This document shows, piece after piece, positions 43,289 through 53,355 of a DNA stretch of 64,000 nucleotides. This DNA is from JBLEFH01 sp047345645. Its GTDB lineage: Bacteria; Pseudomonadota; Alphaproteobacteria; Rhodobacterales; Rhodobacteraceae. The stretch lies in the NCBI GenBank assembly GCA_047345645.1, contig JBLEFH010000004.1. The stretch is one strand, 5' to 3'. The position numbers and the translations under genes were made by a program. The notes beneath the pieces are model-generated. The model saw nothing but the letters and a program-made list of their open reading frames with translations, did not search any database and had not been told where the DNA came from. Within the stretch, counting starts at the first letter, position 1, and the number at the start of each line of letters is the position of its first letter.

Positions 43289-44631
43289 CCCAAAGGCACC
43301 TTTACCGACGCATACCGCAGCCGCGGCGCACTTCGCGCGGCTAGAAAAAACCCGAGTGTAAGCGGCCCAACGCGCCCCAGAAACATCAGCACCATGATGA
43401 TGCTTTGCCCGAACACGGTCAGCTCGCCCGTCGCCCCGCGGGTCAGCCCCACGGTGCCGATGGCGGAGCAAACCTCAAACGCCAGATCAAGAAAATCGCC
43501 GTCATGGTGAACGGAGATCATGAAGAGCGACCCCATCACGAGCAACAAGGTCGTCGTAACCAGCGCCAGCACCTTGAACAGCTCCTCAATCGCGAGGCTC
43601 CGGCGGAACACGTTGAGCGCCTGATGGCGGCGGAAAAAGCTGAAGGTCGCGACGAGCAGCACGATGAAAGTCGTCACCTTTATCCCGCCCGCCGTGGATG
43701 TCGGCCCGCCGCCAATCAGCATCAGCGTCATGATCATCAGCGCCGTCGGGTCATGCACCGCGCCATAATCGAGCGTGTTGAACCCCGCAGTGCGCGGCGA
43801 GGCGACCTGAAACCAACTCGCCAAAATCTTCTCGCCGGTCCCGTAAAGCGCGCCGAGACTGCCGGGGTTGTGCCATTCCAGCATCATGAAAAGCAGCATT
43901 GGCCCGATGAGCAGCATCGCCGTGCCTGCCAGCATCATCTTGCTGTGGACATGCAGCCCGTTCCACCCGCGCACGCGCCACAGGTCCGACACCACCGCGT
44001 AACCAAGCCCGCCGGAGATAAAAAGCGCCGGGATCACGATATTGATCGACGGCGCGGCGACGAAGCGCATCAGCCCGTCCGGGTAGAGCGCGAAGCCCGC
44101 ATTGTTGAAGGCGGAGATCGAATGAAAAAGCGCAAACCACGCGCCGCGCCAGACGCTTTCCTGCTCCTCGATAAAGGCGGGCGCGAGCAGCGCGGCCCCG
44201 AACAGTTCGGCGATCAGCACCACCCGCAGGATGATCCAAACCAGCGCCATCAGATCCGCCAGCGAGGTTTGGTTAAGGTCTTCACGCAGGAAGATTTTTT
44301 GCGGAATCCCGATCTGTAGCCCAAGCACGGAGAGGACCAGCACGGCGAAGGTCATCAGCCCCAACCCACCAAGCTGGATCAGCGCGGCGAGGATCATCTG
44401 CCCGCCCGTGTTGAAATGGCTCACCGGATCTACCGTGACCAGCCCCGTCACCGTGACCGCAGAAACCGCCGTGAAAAACGCATCCCAAGGCGCCACCGGC
44501 GCGACCTGAAAGGCTGGCATCATCAGCAAAAGCGCACCGACGCAGATCAGCGCGAGATAGAGCAGCGCAAGAAATGCGGGCGGCGGCAGGGCCACCAGCG
44601 AGAGCGGCCCGGACAGGCGGGGACGTGGCAC
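43285..44631 (-). CDS. trkH: TrkH/KtrB family potassium channel subunit
   Basis: The 448 aa membrane protein has the four-repeat pore layout of TrkH/KtrB: AVSAVTVTGLVTVDPVSHF (first selectivity loop with TVTGL), SISAFNNAGFALYPDG (second, NNAGF), ASPRTAGFNTLDYGAV (third, RTAGFN) and CSAIGTVGLTRGATG (fourth, GTVGL). It conducts K+ across the inner membrane under control of the RCK subunit encoded just upstream. It starts with GTG right after the trkA stop (TAAGTG). Confidence 0.95.
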   Translation of the reverse strand: MPRPRLSGPLSLVALPPPAFLALLYLALICVGALLLMMPAFQVAPVAPWDAFFTAVSAVTVTGLVTVDPVSHFNTGGQMILAALIQLGGLGLMTFAVLVLSVLGLQIGIPQKIFLREDLNQTSLADLMALVWIILRVVLIAELFGAALLAPAFIEEQESVWRGAWFALFHSISAFNNAGFALYPDGLMRFVAAPSINIVIPALFISGGLGYAVVSDLWRVRGWNGLHVHSKMMLAGTAMLLIGPMLLFMMLEWHNPGSLGALYGTGEKILASWFQVASPRTAGFNTLDYGAVHDPTALMIMTLMLIGGGPTSTAGGIKVTTFIVLLVATFSFFRRHQALNVFRRSLAIEELFKVLALVTTTLLLVMGSLFMISVHHDGDFLDLAFEVCSAIGTVGLTRGATGELTVFGQSIIMVLMFLGRVGPLTLGFFLAARSAPRLRYASVKVPLG

Positions 44632-45297
44632 TTAGAGATTCTCCGCGAAATTCATAAGATCCGCGCGCTGGCCGACGATAAAGAGGTGATCGCCCTCCTC
44701 CAGCACCAGATCAGGCGCAGGGTTGAGCGACTCGGTGCCCCGCATCCCACCCGCCAGCCGCAGATCGCCAGCCTCCGCAATCCGCAGCGACTGCAATTTG
44801 CGCCCGGCAATGTCCGGCGTGACGAGGAAATCCACCACGTGGAACCCGTTCCCGACCGAGAAATAATCCCGCACCATCGGGTTGTTGAGCCGCTGCGCGA
44901 CATGGTGGCCACTATCGACCTCGGGCTGAATCACCCGCTCAACGCCGAGTTTCGACAGGATCCGGTGATGCGTCTTGTTCTTCGCCCGCGCCCAGATTTT
45001 TTGCACCCCGAGCACCCGCAAATTGATCAGCGCGAGGATCGAGCTTTCCAATTCCTCGCCAACCGCAATCACCGCCATATCGTAATTGCCCGCGCCAACC
45101 GCGCGCAGCGCCTGCTCGTCGCCCACATCGGCGATGACCGCCTCATGCACGGTCTCGGCGATGGCGGAGACAGGACGCTCCTCCTTGTCGATCGCCAGCA
45201 CGATATGGCCGAAACGGGCCATTTCCGTCGCAATCGTCGTGCCGAAGCTGCCCAGCCCGGCCACGATGACAGAGCTGCTTTTCTTCGCCTTAGCCAT
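44632..45297 (-). CDS. trkA: TrkA/KtrA potassium channel regulatory subunit (single RCK)
   Basis: The 221 aa cytoplasmic protein has an RCK_N Rossmann domain (VIVAGLGSFGTTIATEMARF, residues ~9-28; VLAIDKEERPVSAIAE) and an RCK_C domain (GGMRGTESLNPAPDLVLEEG). The single RCK_N/RCK_C layout and length make it KtrA-like rather than the doubled E. coli TrkA. It gates the TrkH/KtrB pore by binding nucleotides. First gene of trkA-trkH-HD. Confidence 0.94.
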   Translation of the reverse strand: MAKAKKSSSVIVAGLGSFGTTIATEMARFGHIVLAIDKEERPVSAIAETVHEAVIADVGDEQALRAVGAGNYDMAVIAVGEELESSILALINLRVLGVQKIWARAKNKTHHRILSKLGVERVIQPEVDSGHHVAQRLNNPMVRDYFSVGNGFHVVDFLVTPDIAGRKLQSLRIAEAGDLRLAGGMRGTESLNPAPDLVLEEGDHLFIVGQRADLMNFAENL

Positions 45298-45352
45298 TTG
45301 CGGTCCTCCACAAGTCGCCGCGCAAACTACTCCTATGGGTTGAAGGCTTCAA

Positions 45353-47026
45353 TTACGTATAATTTTTGGCACGCGACATTTTCCCGATACCGGGGTTGAG
45401 CGTATTGGTCGGATCAATCTCGCGATAAAAGGCCGCCAGATCCGGTTTGGCCGCATAGAGATGGCCGACATTATGCTCCGCTGGATATTCCGCGCCGCGT
45501 TGATCGAGGATCTTCAGCATCGCCGCTTTCACCGCCTTCGGGTCCGCGCCTTTCTTTACCACGTAATCCTGATGCAGCACATGGCAGAGGAAATGGCCGT
45601 AATAGAGCTTGTGAAGAAGCTGGCTGTCGATCTCGGGAGGCAGGCGCTCTTCCCAATCGCGCGTGTTGCGGGGCAGGGCGATGTCGAGGGCGATAATGTC
45701 CTCCGCCTCATCGCGATGCACTTTCATATAGCGCACCGCCGCACCCGCGGCGGCAAAGCGGTGCAGCCCCGCGATCTTCGCCTCACGCGCGTCGCATTCG
45801 AAAAACGCCCCCGAGCGCGTTTCAAAAAACCGGGTGAGCGCCGCGCGGGCCTCGCCGATCCCATCGTCTCTGGTCTTGAGAATGAGATGATGCGCAAAGC
45901 GCGCCCGATAGTCCCGCATCCGCTTTGGCAGAATATCGGGCCAGACCCGCGCCAGACCTTGCATCACCCGATCCGACAGCGCGCCAAGCCCAACCTTGCC
46001 AAGCCGCGCATCGACCCAGCCTTTCATGGCAAAGAACATCGGCAGGCGGTCTGTCCCGAGCTTGTCGATCATGACAACTGTGTCTTTGCCGTAGCGATCT
46101 GAAATATCAAAGCAATCCCGGTGCATATATTCCGCGCTGACGGGTAGGGTGGGCCAGTCGGCGAGGATCTCCCTCCGCAAGTCCGTCAACTCCATCGGAT
46201 CATCCGTGCCGATGTAAAACACCTGCTCCGCCTGATTTTTCGGATAGGTATCGAGCCGCACCGCGAAGACCGCCAGTTTGCCCGCACAGCCCGACGCCTC
46301 ATAAAGCCGCCGCTTGTCCGCGTTGAACCGGGCAGGGGTGTCCGCATCCACCTCGCGAACCCGCTTGTGGTAATCGGTGTCGGACGCTTTCCGGTTGGTC
46401 TCCGGCGCGGGCGTCCCGATCTCGCCCTGATCCAGCCGAGTCAAAATCTCATCGGGCGTCTCCCCGAGATCCAGTCCAAGATGATTGACCAGTTCCAAGC
46501 GCCCGTCCGCCGTGATCTGCGCATAAAGGGCAAGTTCCGTATAAGACGGCCCACGCTCGACTAGCGAGCCGCCGGAATTATTGCACACCCCACCCATGAT
46601 CGACGCGCCGATACAGGACGAGCCGATCACCGAATGGGGTTGCCGCCCAAGCGGGTCCAGCAGTTTTTCGAGCGCAAAAAGGGTCGTGCCGGGCAGGCTC
46701 ACCACCTGTTTCCCGCCCTGAAGCGGCAGGATTGCATCCATCCGCCGCGTGTTGATCAGCACGACCTCGCGGTCATAGCGGCCCTTCGGCGTAGACCCCT
46801 CGGTCAGCCCCGTATTGGCCGCTTGCAGGATCACGATCTTGTCCGCCGCAACGCAAGTCTCCAGCACGCGCCACATCTCGACAAGCGTGCCGGGCCGCAC
46901 CACGGCGAGCGCCTCGCCTTCGCCCGAGCGAAACCCTTTGCGATAAGGCGCGGTGGCCTTTTCCCCGGTCAGCAAATGACGCGAGCCAACGATCTCGCGC
47001 AGGCGGGTGAGCAGAGCTTCGGACAT
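45353..47026 (-). CDS. dld: Quinone-dependent D-lactate dehydrogenase
   Basis: The 557 aa protein has a FAD-binding type-4 domain (AVVRPGTLVEMWRVLETCV, ILQAANTGLTEGSTP, HSVIGSSCIGASIMGGVCNN) and the C-terminal membrane-binding D-lactate dehydrogenase domain (LDIALPRNTRDWEERLPPEI, HKLYYGHFLCHVLHQDYVVK, EHNVGHLY). Length fits E. coli Dld (571 aa). It oxidises D-lactate to pyruvate and passes electrons to quinone at the inner membrane. It stands 58 bases downstream of soxG in the same direction, so it may be read through from the sox operon. Confidence 0.94.
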   Translation of the reverse strand: MSEALLTRLREIVGSRHLLTGEKATAPYRKGFRSGEGEALAVVRPGTLVEMWRVLETCVAADKIVILQAANTGLTEGSTPKGRYDREVVLINTRRMDAILPLQGGKQVVSLPGTTLFALEKLLDPLGRQPHSVIGSSCIGASIMGGVCNNSGGSLVERGPSYTELALYAQITADGRLELVNHLGLDLGETPDEILTRLDQGEIGTPAPETNRKASDTDYHKRVREVDADTPARFNADKRRLYEASGCAGKLAVFAVRLDTYPKNQAEQVFYIGTDDPMELTDLRREILADWPTLPVSAEYMHRDCFDISDRYGKDTVVMIDKLGTDRLPMFFAMKGWVDARLGKVGLGALSDRVMQGLARVWPDILPKRMRDYRARFAHHLILKTRDDGIGEARAALTRFFETRSGAFFECDAREAKIAGLHRFAAAGAAVRYMKVHRDEAEDIIALDIALPRNTRDWEERLPPEIDSQLLHKLYYGHFLCHVLHQDYVVKKGADPKAVKAAMLKILDQRGAEYPAEHNVGHLYAAKPDLAAFYREIDPTNTLNPGIGKMSRAKNYT

Positions 47027-47084
47027 GGGGCCTCCCTTGGTCTCGCGCCCAATGTTGCCCCATTTCAGCCTTTGAGGGAAACCA

Positions 47085-47567
47085 TCAAACGCCGGTCGCG
47101 AGTTCCTTTACGCCATGCTCCAACTGGCCGCGCAGATAGGGCATGAAACTGCGCCACGCATCGACGCGCCAGCCATCCGTTTCATGCCAAAGGATGACCT
47201 CAATCCCGTGGCACACCGTCCGCGCCGCTTCGCCTTCCGGGATCGTCCGCAGATCGCGCGGGCAGCCCATTTCAAGCAGGGCCAGCGCCTCCGGGCCCGT
47301 TAGCTTGAGCGACAGCGCCCGGTCAGAAATCTCAACGAGGGAATGCGGTGTGTTACTCCCTGCAAAGGCTTCGGCAATCGCCTCTGCGCCGTCATCCGCC
47401 TCCAAAATCCACTCATCCGGCCCAAGACACAGTGCCACGCTCGCGCCCGTCACGGCGATCTCGCCAATCCGCGTCGGCAGGCTGAAATCACCTGTCCCAT
47501 CAAGCGCCGTCGGGCCGCGAAGCGAAAACCGCACCTTGGGCGGCAAATTTGTGATCACATCGCTCAT
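47085..47567 (-). CDS. soxG: Sarcosine oxidase gamma subunit
   Basis: The 160 aa protein fits SoxG: VRFSLRGPTALDGTGDFSLP, ALCLGPDEWILEADDG, LVEISDRALSLKLTGPEAL and HGIEVILWHETDGWRVDAWR. It is a structural subunit of heterotetrameric sarcosine oxidase, resembling part of the aminomethyltransferase fold. The ATG overlaps the soxA stop (ATGA). Last gene of soxBDAG. Confidence 0.93.
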   Translation of the reverse strand: MSDVITNLPPKVRFSLRGPTALDGTGDFSLPTRIGEIAVTGASVALCLGPDEWILEADDGAEAIAEAFAGSNTPHSLVEISDRALSLKLTGPEALALLEMGCPRDLRTIPEGEAARTVCHGIEVILWHETDGWRVDAWRSFMPYLRGQLEHGVKELATGV

Positions 47568-50500
47568 GGTGCCGCCTCCAGCTTCACGCGGGCATTCTCC
47601 GGATCATAGAAAACCGTGTTTGTGATCACAGCGGCAATTTCACCCTCCGGCGTGGGGATAAACACCTCTTCGCCCATCCGGTCATGCCCGCCGGAAACGA
47701 GCGCCAAGGCAATGGACCGCCCCACAGCCGCGCTGCGATAGGACGAGGTCACATGCCCCGCACGGCCCGGCGCGGGCTTGCCGCTCGGCAGGTCGATGAT
47801 CTGCGCGCCCTCCTCCAACACGACACTCGGATCTTTCGTCAGCAAACCAACGAGTTGCTTGCGCATTGGGTCTTTCATATCAGGCCGCTCCAGCGAGCGC
47901 TTGCCGACGAAATCCTTCTTCTTCGCGCCGACGGCCCAGCCCATCCCGGCATCAAACGGCGTGACCGTGCCATCCGTGTCCTGACCAACGATAATGAAGC
48001 CCTTATCGGCACGCAGGAAATGCATCCCCTCGGTGCCATAAGCACAGCCGCCCGCAGCCTCGACCTTGCCCCAAAGCGTCTCCCAAACCTGCCGCCCATA
48101 GCGTGCTGGCACGTTGACCTCAAAGCCAACTTCGCCGGTGAAACTCAGGCGGAACAGGCGGCAGGGCAGACCGTCAAAGCGGCACTCTGTCACCGACATA
48201 TGGGGGAAGCTCTCGTCGCTGATCTCCACGCCCTCGATAAAGGGCGCAACGATCTCGGCGGCTTTCGGCCCGTTCACCGCAATCACCGCCCATTGCTCCG
48301 TGGTCGAAGTCAGCCAGACCTTCAGATCCGGCCATTCGGTCTGCAGATAATCTTCCATCATCCCCAGCACTCGCGCGGCCCCGCCGGTGGTGGTGGTGAC
48401 GTGGAACCGATCCTCCGCCATGCGCCCGATCACGCCATCGTCGCGGATAAATCCGTCCTCCCCAAGCAGCAGCCCGTAGCGACAGCGCCCGACGCCAAGC
48501 TTGGTCCAAGGGTTGGTATACATGCGGTTCATGAACTCGGCCGCGTCCGGGCCGACCACCTCGATTTTACCCAAGGTGGACGCGTCGAACATGCCCACGC
48601 TCTCCCGCGTCACGCGACATTCGCGCGCCAGTGCGGCCGCCATATCCTCGCCCGCCTTGGGGAAATACCGCGCCCGGCGCCATTGCGAAACGTTCTCGAA
48701 CACCGCGCCCTGCGCCTGCGCCCAGCCATCCATCGGAGTCTTGCGAACCACCTCGAAATCGCCCTTGTGGTGGTTGGCGAAGGTGCCGAACGTCGTCGGA
48801 ACATAGGGCGGGCGGAAGGTCGTGAGGCCAATCTGCGGCGGCTCCCGGCCCGACGCCTCGGCGGCAATCATCAGCGCGTTCATGTTGGACAGCTTGCCCT
48901 GATCCGTAGCCATCCCGGTCGTCGTATAGCGCTTCACATGCTCGATGGAGCGCATCCCTTCGCGGAGCGCCAACTTGATGTCCTTCGCGGTCACATCATT
49001 CTGAAAATCCACGAAAGCTTTGATCTTGGCGGCGTCCTTATCGGTCGGCAATGCGGCCTGCGCCGCGCCGGTGCCAACCCGGTCCTTCGCGACCCCATGG
49101 CGGCGCTGCGGCGCTTGCACCTCAACATCACCCTTCTCCGGGCCGCCTGTTCCGGTGATACCGCGCTTCCCCATCGCCGCCGCTTCCGCACCGCCTTGCA
49201 CACCGCTTTCCAGCGCCGCCGCGATCCCCCAGAGACCCGCGCCCGCACCAACCGTCACCAGCGCTTCATGGGTGGTGTTGGGCAGAAACGAACTGTCGCC
49301 CTCCTCCCATTTCAGCTTGCCTTGGGTGTGAGAGAACAAATGCAACGCCGGGGTCCAGCCGCCACACATCAGGAGCGCGTCGCAGGCGATATCCTCCGGC
49401 GCCTCAAACCCATTGCCAGCCATCTTGCTGATCCGCGCAGACTGGATGCGTTTCCGCCCATCCGTCCCGGTCACAACCGTCGCCAGCTTCACATCGATCC
49501 CGCGCGCTTCGGCCTCCGCGATCAGCGCCTCGTCCGCATCGCGACGCACATCGCAGATTGCCTTCACCGCGATCCCGACATCAGCGAGGTCGAAAGCCGC
49601 GTGATAGGCGCTATCATGGGACGTTGCGACGAGAATCCGCTCCCCAACCGCAACCCCATAACGGTTCAGATAGCTCTGCGCCGCGCCCGACAGCATCACG
49701 CCGGGCCGATCATTGCCGTCAAACACCAGCGGCTTTTCGAGCGCGCCCTGCGCCAGCACGACGCCGCCTGCGCGGACCCGCCACATGCGCTCGCGCGGCG
49801 CATCGCCGGGGGTTTCCAGATGATCCGTCAGCCGCTCGGCCAGCGCGATCATGTTCTGGTGGTAATAGCCAATCGCCGCCGTCCGAGTGAGAACCCGCAC
49901 GCCAAGCGCTTCCAGCGCCGCGATTTCTTCAGCCAGCCAGTCCCATGCGGGCTTGCCGTCGATCTCCGCCGACGGATCCGACAGCAGCCAGCCACCCGGC
50001 TCGCTTTGCTCATCGACCAGCACCACATCCGCGCCTTGCTCCGCCGCTTCACGCGCCGCCGCGAGACCCGAAGGACCGGCGCCAACAACCAGCACGTCGC
50101 AATGGAGATAGCGCGCGGCGTAGTGGTCGGGGTCAAGCTCGGTCGGGGCTTTCCCGAGACCCGCCGCCGCGCGGATCACCGGCTCATAAAGCTTGTCCCA
50201 AAAGCTCTTCGGCCACATGAAGGTCTTGTAATAAAAGCCCGCCGGGAAGAAGGGCGACAGCACGTCATTCACCGCGCCCACGTCGAAATTCAGCGACGGC
50301 CAGCGGTTCTGGCTCTCGGTTTCCAGCCCCGGATAGATCTCCTGCACGGTCGCACGGGTGTTCGGCTCCGCCCGGCCCGGCCCGCGTTTCGTCTGGATCA
50401 GCGCGTTCGGCTCTTCCGACCCCGCCGTCACGATCCCGCGCGGACGGTGATATTTGAAACTCCGCCCGACGAGGTGGATGCCATTCGCCAGCAGCGCCGA

Positions 50501-50596
50501 GGCCACCGTATCGCCTTCGCGCCCGGTGATCTCGCGCCCGTCAAAGGTGAACGTGACCGGCGCACCCTGACTGCGCCCTTTGCCTTCGATCCGCAT
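47564..50596 (-). CDS. soxA: Sarcosine oxidase alpha subunit
   Basis: The 1010 aa protein has an N-terminal ferredoxin-like domain (FDGREITGREGDTVASALLA), a FAD/NAD Rossmann site (VLVVGAGPSGLAAAREAAEQ, ~residues 168-187), and a C-terminal folate-binding aminomethyltransferase (GCV_T) domain (MFDASTLGKIEVVGPDAAEF onward, ~residues 655-1000). With SoxB, D and G it demethylates sarcosine to glycine, giving 5,10-methylene-tetrahydrofolate and H2O2. The start is ATG 50596, sharing a base with the soxD stop (TGATG). Confidence 0.95.
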   Translation of the reverse strand: MRIEGKGRSQGAPVTFTFDGREITGREGDTVASALLANGIHLVGRSFKYHRPRGIVTAGSEEPNALIQTKRGPGRAEPNTRATVQEIYPGLETESQNRWPSLNFDVGAVNDVLSPFFPAGFYYKTFMWPKSFWDKLYEPVIRAAAGLGKAPTELDPDHYAARYLHCDVLVVGAGPSGLAAAREAAEQGADVVLVDEQSEPGGWLLSDPSAEIDGKPAWDWLAEEIAALEALGVRVLTRTAAIGYYHQNMIALAERLTDHLETPGDAPRERMWRVRAGGVVLAQGALEKPLVFDGNDRPGVMLSGAAQSYLNRYGVAVGERILVATSHDSAYHAAFDLADVGIAVKAICDVRRDADEALIAEAEARGIDVKLATVVTGTDGRKRIQSARISKMAGNGFEAPEDIACDALLMCGGWTPALHLFSHTQGKLKWEEGDSSFLPNTTHEALVTVGAGAGLWGIAAALESGVQGGAEAAAMGKRGITGTGGPEKGDVEVQAPQRRHGVAKDRVGTGAAQAALPTDKDAAKIKAFVDFQNDVTAKDIKLALREGMRSIEHVKRYTTTGMATDQGKLSNMNALMIAAEASGREPPQIGLTTFRPPYVPTTFGTFANHHKGDFEVVRKTPMDGWAQAQGAVFENVSQWRRARYFPKAGEDMAAALARECRVTRESVGMFDASTLGKIEVVGPDAAEFMNRMYTNPWTKLGVGRCRYGLLLGEDGFIRDDGVIGRMAEDRFHVTTTTGGAARVLGMMEDYLQTEWPDLKVWLTSTTEQWAVIAVNGPKAAEIVAPFIEGVEISDESFPHMSVTECRFDGLPCRLFRLSFTGEVGFEVNVPARYGRQVWETLWGKVEAAGGCAYGTEGMHFLRADKGFIIVGQDTDGTVTPFDAGMGWAVGAKKKDFVGKRSLERPDMKDPMRKQLVGLLTKDPSVVLEEGAQIIDLPSGKPAPGRAGHVTSSYRSAAVGRSIALALVSGGHDRMGEEVFIPTPEGEIAAVITNTVFYDPENARVKLEAAP

Positions 50597-50877
50597 CAAT
50601 AGCCCTCCGGACGCGGCTGGCCCGCCTTATATGTGATCACAAATCGGTCGCTCACAGTGTCGCGCAGCGCGTTGAAAAACCGCGCGCAGCCATGCTGATG
50701 CCGCCATCGCTCCGCGTGAACGCCCTTGGGGTTCTTGCGGATGAAGAGATAATCCCGCCACTCCTCGTCGCTGAGCGCCATAGGGTCCTCGGGCCGCACG
50801 AGATGCGCCTCGCCCGCATAGGTAAATTCCAACTCGGGAAGGTCTTTTTCGCAATACGGGCAATGGATTAACAGCAT
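50596..50877 (-). CDS. soxD: Sarcosine oxidase delta subunit
   Basis: The 93 aa protein has the zinc-binding start IHCPYCEKDLPELEFTYAGE (CxxC) and HQHGCARFFNALRDTVSDRF (HxHxC type), which give the SoxD zinc site. It is a small structural subunit of the heterotetramer. Located 9 bases after soxB and overlapping soxA. Confidence 0.95.
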   Translation of the reverse strand: MLLIHCPYCEKDLPELEFTYAGEAHLVRPEDPMALSDEEWRDYLFIRKNPKGVHAERWRHQHGCARFFNALRDTVSDRFVITYKAGQPRPEGY

Positions 50878-50886
50878 AGAACCTCC

Positions 50887-52152
50887 CTAATGCGCGACCG
50901 CAGCCGCAGCCGCTTCGTCGATCAGCCGACCCGTGGTGAACCGCTCCAGCGTAAACGGCGCGTTCAGATCATGCGGCGCGTCCTTAGCGACGGTGTGGGC
51001 GAGCAAATGCGCCGCGCCGGGTGTGGCCTTGAAGCCGCCCGTCCCCCAGCCGCAGTTGACGTAAAGCCCCGGCACCGGGGTTTTGCCGAGGATCGCCGAG
51101 CGGTCGGGCGTCACATCCACGATGCCGCCCCATTTGCGAAGCATCCGCATCCGCGCAAAGATCGGGAAAATCTCGCAAATCGCCGCCAGCGTATGCTCGA
51201 TCAGCGGCAAGCCACCCCGCTGCGAATAGCTGGTGTATTGATCGGTACCAGAGCCGATCACCAGCTCGCCTTTGTCCGACTGGCTCATATAGGCGTGAAC
51301 GGTATTCGACATGACCACGCACGGAAAACAAGGCTTTACCGGCTCGCTGACCAGCGCCTGAAGCGGGTAGGATTCGAGCGGCATCTTCACGCCCGCGCTG
51401 TCCATCAGCACCGACGTATGCCCGGCAGCCGACACGGCGACCTGTTTCGCGCCGATAAAGCCCTTCGCGGTCTCCACACCGGTCACGCGCCCATCCGGGC
51501 CGCGTTTGATCGCCGTTACGGGGCAATTCTGGATGATATCCACGCCGCGCGCCGCCGCGCCGCGGGCATAGCCCCACGCCACCGCATCGTGCCGCGCCGT
51601 GCCCGCCCGCGCCTGATAGGCCGCGCCGAGAACCGGGTGGCGAGCGTTCGGATTCGTATTCAGCGGCGGGCAGATCTTCTGCGCCTCTTCCGGCCCGACC
51701 CAGCGGTTGTCCACGCCGTTCAGCCGGTTCGCGTTGATATGCCGCTGCGCGCTCTGCACGTCATGCACGTTATGCGCAAGCATCAGCACGCCGCGCTGCG
51801 AATACATGACGTTGTAGTTCAGCTCCTGGCTCAGCCCATCCCACAAATCCAGCGCGTGGTCATAGAGCCGCGCGCTCTCATCATAGAGATAATTGGAGCG
51901 AATGATCGTTGTGTTCCGCCCGGTGTTCCCGCCGCCGAGCCAGCCCTTGTCGATCACCGCAACATTGGTAATGCCGAACTTGGTTGCGAGGTAATAGGCC
52001 GCGCCCAAACCATGCCCGCCAGCGCCGACGATGATGACGTCATACTCTTTATTCGGCTCCGCATTCGGCCATTGGGCCTGCCAGTCGCGATGGCCGGTCA
52101 GGGCCTGCTTCACGAGAGCGAATCCAGAATAGCGTTTGGGGGTGGCAGCCAT
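50887..52152 (-). CDS. soxB: Sarcosine oxidase beta subunit
   Basis: Read from ATG 52152 (GGAG six bases before), the protein is 421 aa, matching known SoxB (~405-417 aa). It has [20 protein letters not shown], the Rossmann FAD site [20 protein letters not shown] and the covalent-flavin region block [19 protein letters not shown]. It holds the covalent FMN and catalyses sarcosine oxidation. A longer frame upstream has no family likeness. First gene of the operon, divergent from the GlxA regulator. Confidence 0.95.
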   Translation of the reverse strand: MAATPKRYSGFALVKQALTGHRDWQAQWPNAEPNKEYDVIIVGAGGHGLGAAYYLATKFGITNVAVIDKGWLGGGNTGRNTTIIRSNYLYDESARLYDHALDLWDGLSQELNYNVMYSQRGVLMLAHNVHDVQSAQRHINANRLNGVDNRWVGPEEAQKICPPLNTNPNARHPVLGAAYQARAGTARHDAVAWGYARGAAARGVDIIQNCPVTAIKRGPDGRVTGVETAKGFIGAKQVAVSAAGHTSVLMDSAGVKMPLESYPLQALVSEPVKPCFPCVVMSNTVHAYMSQSDKGELVIGSGTDQYTSYSQRGGLPLIEHTLAAICEIFPIFARMRMLRKWGGIVDVTPDRSAILGKTPVPGLYVNCGWGTGGFKATPGAAHLLAHTVAKDAPHDLNAPFTLERFTTGRLIDEAAAAAVAH

Positions 52153-52211
52153 GGGCGACTCCGTCGGATTTTTCCCCACGTTAACGGAAGGCTTGATTTC
52201 TGTCTTTCGTC

Positions 52212-52253
52212 TTTGCGACGATCGCGGGGTATATTTGCGACAGATTGAGTCGC
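52212..52253. promoter_or_regulatory. Candidate operator between soxB and glxA-type regulator
   Basis: TTTGCGAC occurs twice, at 52212-52219 and 52234-52241, exactly 22 bases apart (two helical turns), as expected for tandem AraC-family half-sites. The second copy is also the left arm of an inverted repeat GCGAC-N7-GTCGC (52237-52253). It sits 60-100 bases upstream of soxB in the divergent gap. Confidence 0.4.
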
Positions 52254-52336
52254 GGTGATGCGGTCCATGGCTAGGTTGGCCACCAAACCGCCGGAAAGAT
52301 GGGAGATTTGCGTATGATTTTTGGCAGAATCGCGAC

Positions 52337-53311
52337 ATGACACCGCATCCGCGCCTGCGCATCGGCTTCCTCCTCGCGCCGAATTTCACCCTCTCCGCCT
52401 TCGCCAATTTCGTCGATGTGCTGCGCCTCGCCGCCGATGAGGGCGACCGTTCGCGGCCCATCCACTGCCGCTGGCAGGTCATCTCGCACAGCGGCAAGCC
52501 GGTGCGGTCGAGTTGCGGCGTGTCCGTCTCGCCCGATCTGCGGCAGGCGGACCCGAAAGACTATGATTACATCGTCGTGGTCGGCGGTCTGATCGACGAC
52601 AACGCCAACCTGGAGCGCAGCGAAATCGCCTTTCTCAAAAGCTGCGTGGCGCAAAATGTGCGGCTCGTCGGCATCTGCACGGGCGCGTTTATCCTGCATC
52701 GCGCCGGGCTGATGAAGGGCTACCAATGCTGCGTCAGCTGGTTCCATCATCAGGATTTTCTGGAACGTTTCGAGGATCTTACACCCGTTTCCGACCGTAT
52801 CTTTGTAGTGGACCGCGACAGACTGACCTCATCAGGCGGGGCCAGCGCGGCGCATCTCGCGGCCTTTCTGGTGGACCGCCATATCGGGCGCTCTGCGGCC
52901 AGAAAAAGCCTCAATATCATGATCTTGGACGGGATCGCGGATGGTGACACGCCGCAACCGGGGCCGCCACTCCTGTTCGAAACCACCGATCCGCTGCTCC
53001 GCCGGGCGCTGGCGATGATGCAGGACAATCTCGGCGCGCCGCTCACCGTGGCCGCATTGGCGCGGCGGCTGGAGGTCTCCCGGCGGGCACTGGAGCGGCG
53101 GTTCAAGACCACGCTCGGGATCAGCCCGGCGCAAGCGGGCATGGAAATCCGCCTCAGCCATGTGCGCTATATGCTGAAAAGCTCCGACGCCTCGGTCGCG
53201 AAAATCGCCGATGCGACCGGGTTCTGCGACGCCTCACACCTCACCACAACCTTCCATCAGGCCGTTGGCATGACCCCTGCGGAATGGCGCCGCCACCCGT
53301 CTGGGGAATAA
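52337..53311 (+). CDS. GlxA-family (DJ-1/PfpI plus AraC) transcriptional regulator
   Basis: The 324 aa protein has an N-terminal class I amidotransferase-like domain ([54 protein letters not shown] with the Cys elbow) and a C-terminal AraC helix-turn-helix pair ([40 protein letters not shown]). This is the architecture of GbdR/CdhR/SouR regulators of betaine, carnitine and sarcosine use in Pseudomonas. Placed between soxBDAG and the gbc genes, it is the likely activator of this pathway. Confidence 0.9.
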   Translation: MTPHPRLRIGFLLAPNFTLSAFANFVDVLRLAADEGDRSRPIHCRWQVISHSGKPVRSSCGVSVSPDLRQADPKDYDYIVVVGGLIDDNANLERSEIAFLKSCVAQNVRLVGICTGAFILHRAGLMKGYQCCVSWFHHQDFLERFEDLTPVSDRIFVVDRDRLTSSGGASAAHLAAFLVDRHIGRSAARKSLNIMILDGIADGDTPQPGPPLLFETTDPLLRRALAMMQDNLGAPLTVAALARRLEVSRRALERRFKTTLGISPAQAGMEIRLSHVRYMLKSSDASVAKIADATGFCDASHLTTTFHQAVGMTPAEWRRHPSGE

Positions 53312-53355
53312 GATTCCGCGGCACCTCACGGAACGGGGAGCAAAATTTTCCTTTT

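Noticed and set aside
47684..50602. A 972-codon open frame on the plus strand opposite soxA
   Set aside because: It mirrors the soxA gene, is Arg/His/Pro-rich low-complexity sequence and has no family features.
52153..52497. Extended N terminus of SoxB
   Set aside because: The added residues overlap the divergent regulator gene and lack SoxB likeness. ATG 52152 has a ribosome site and gives the usual length.
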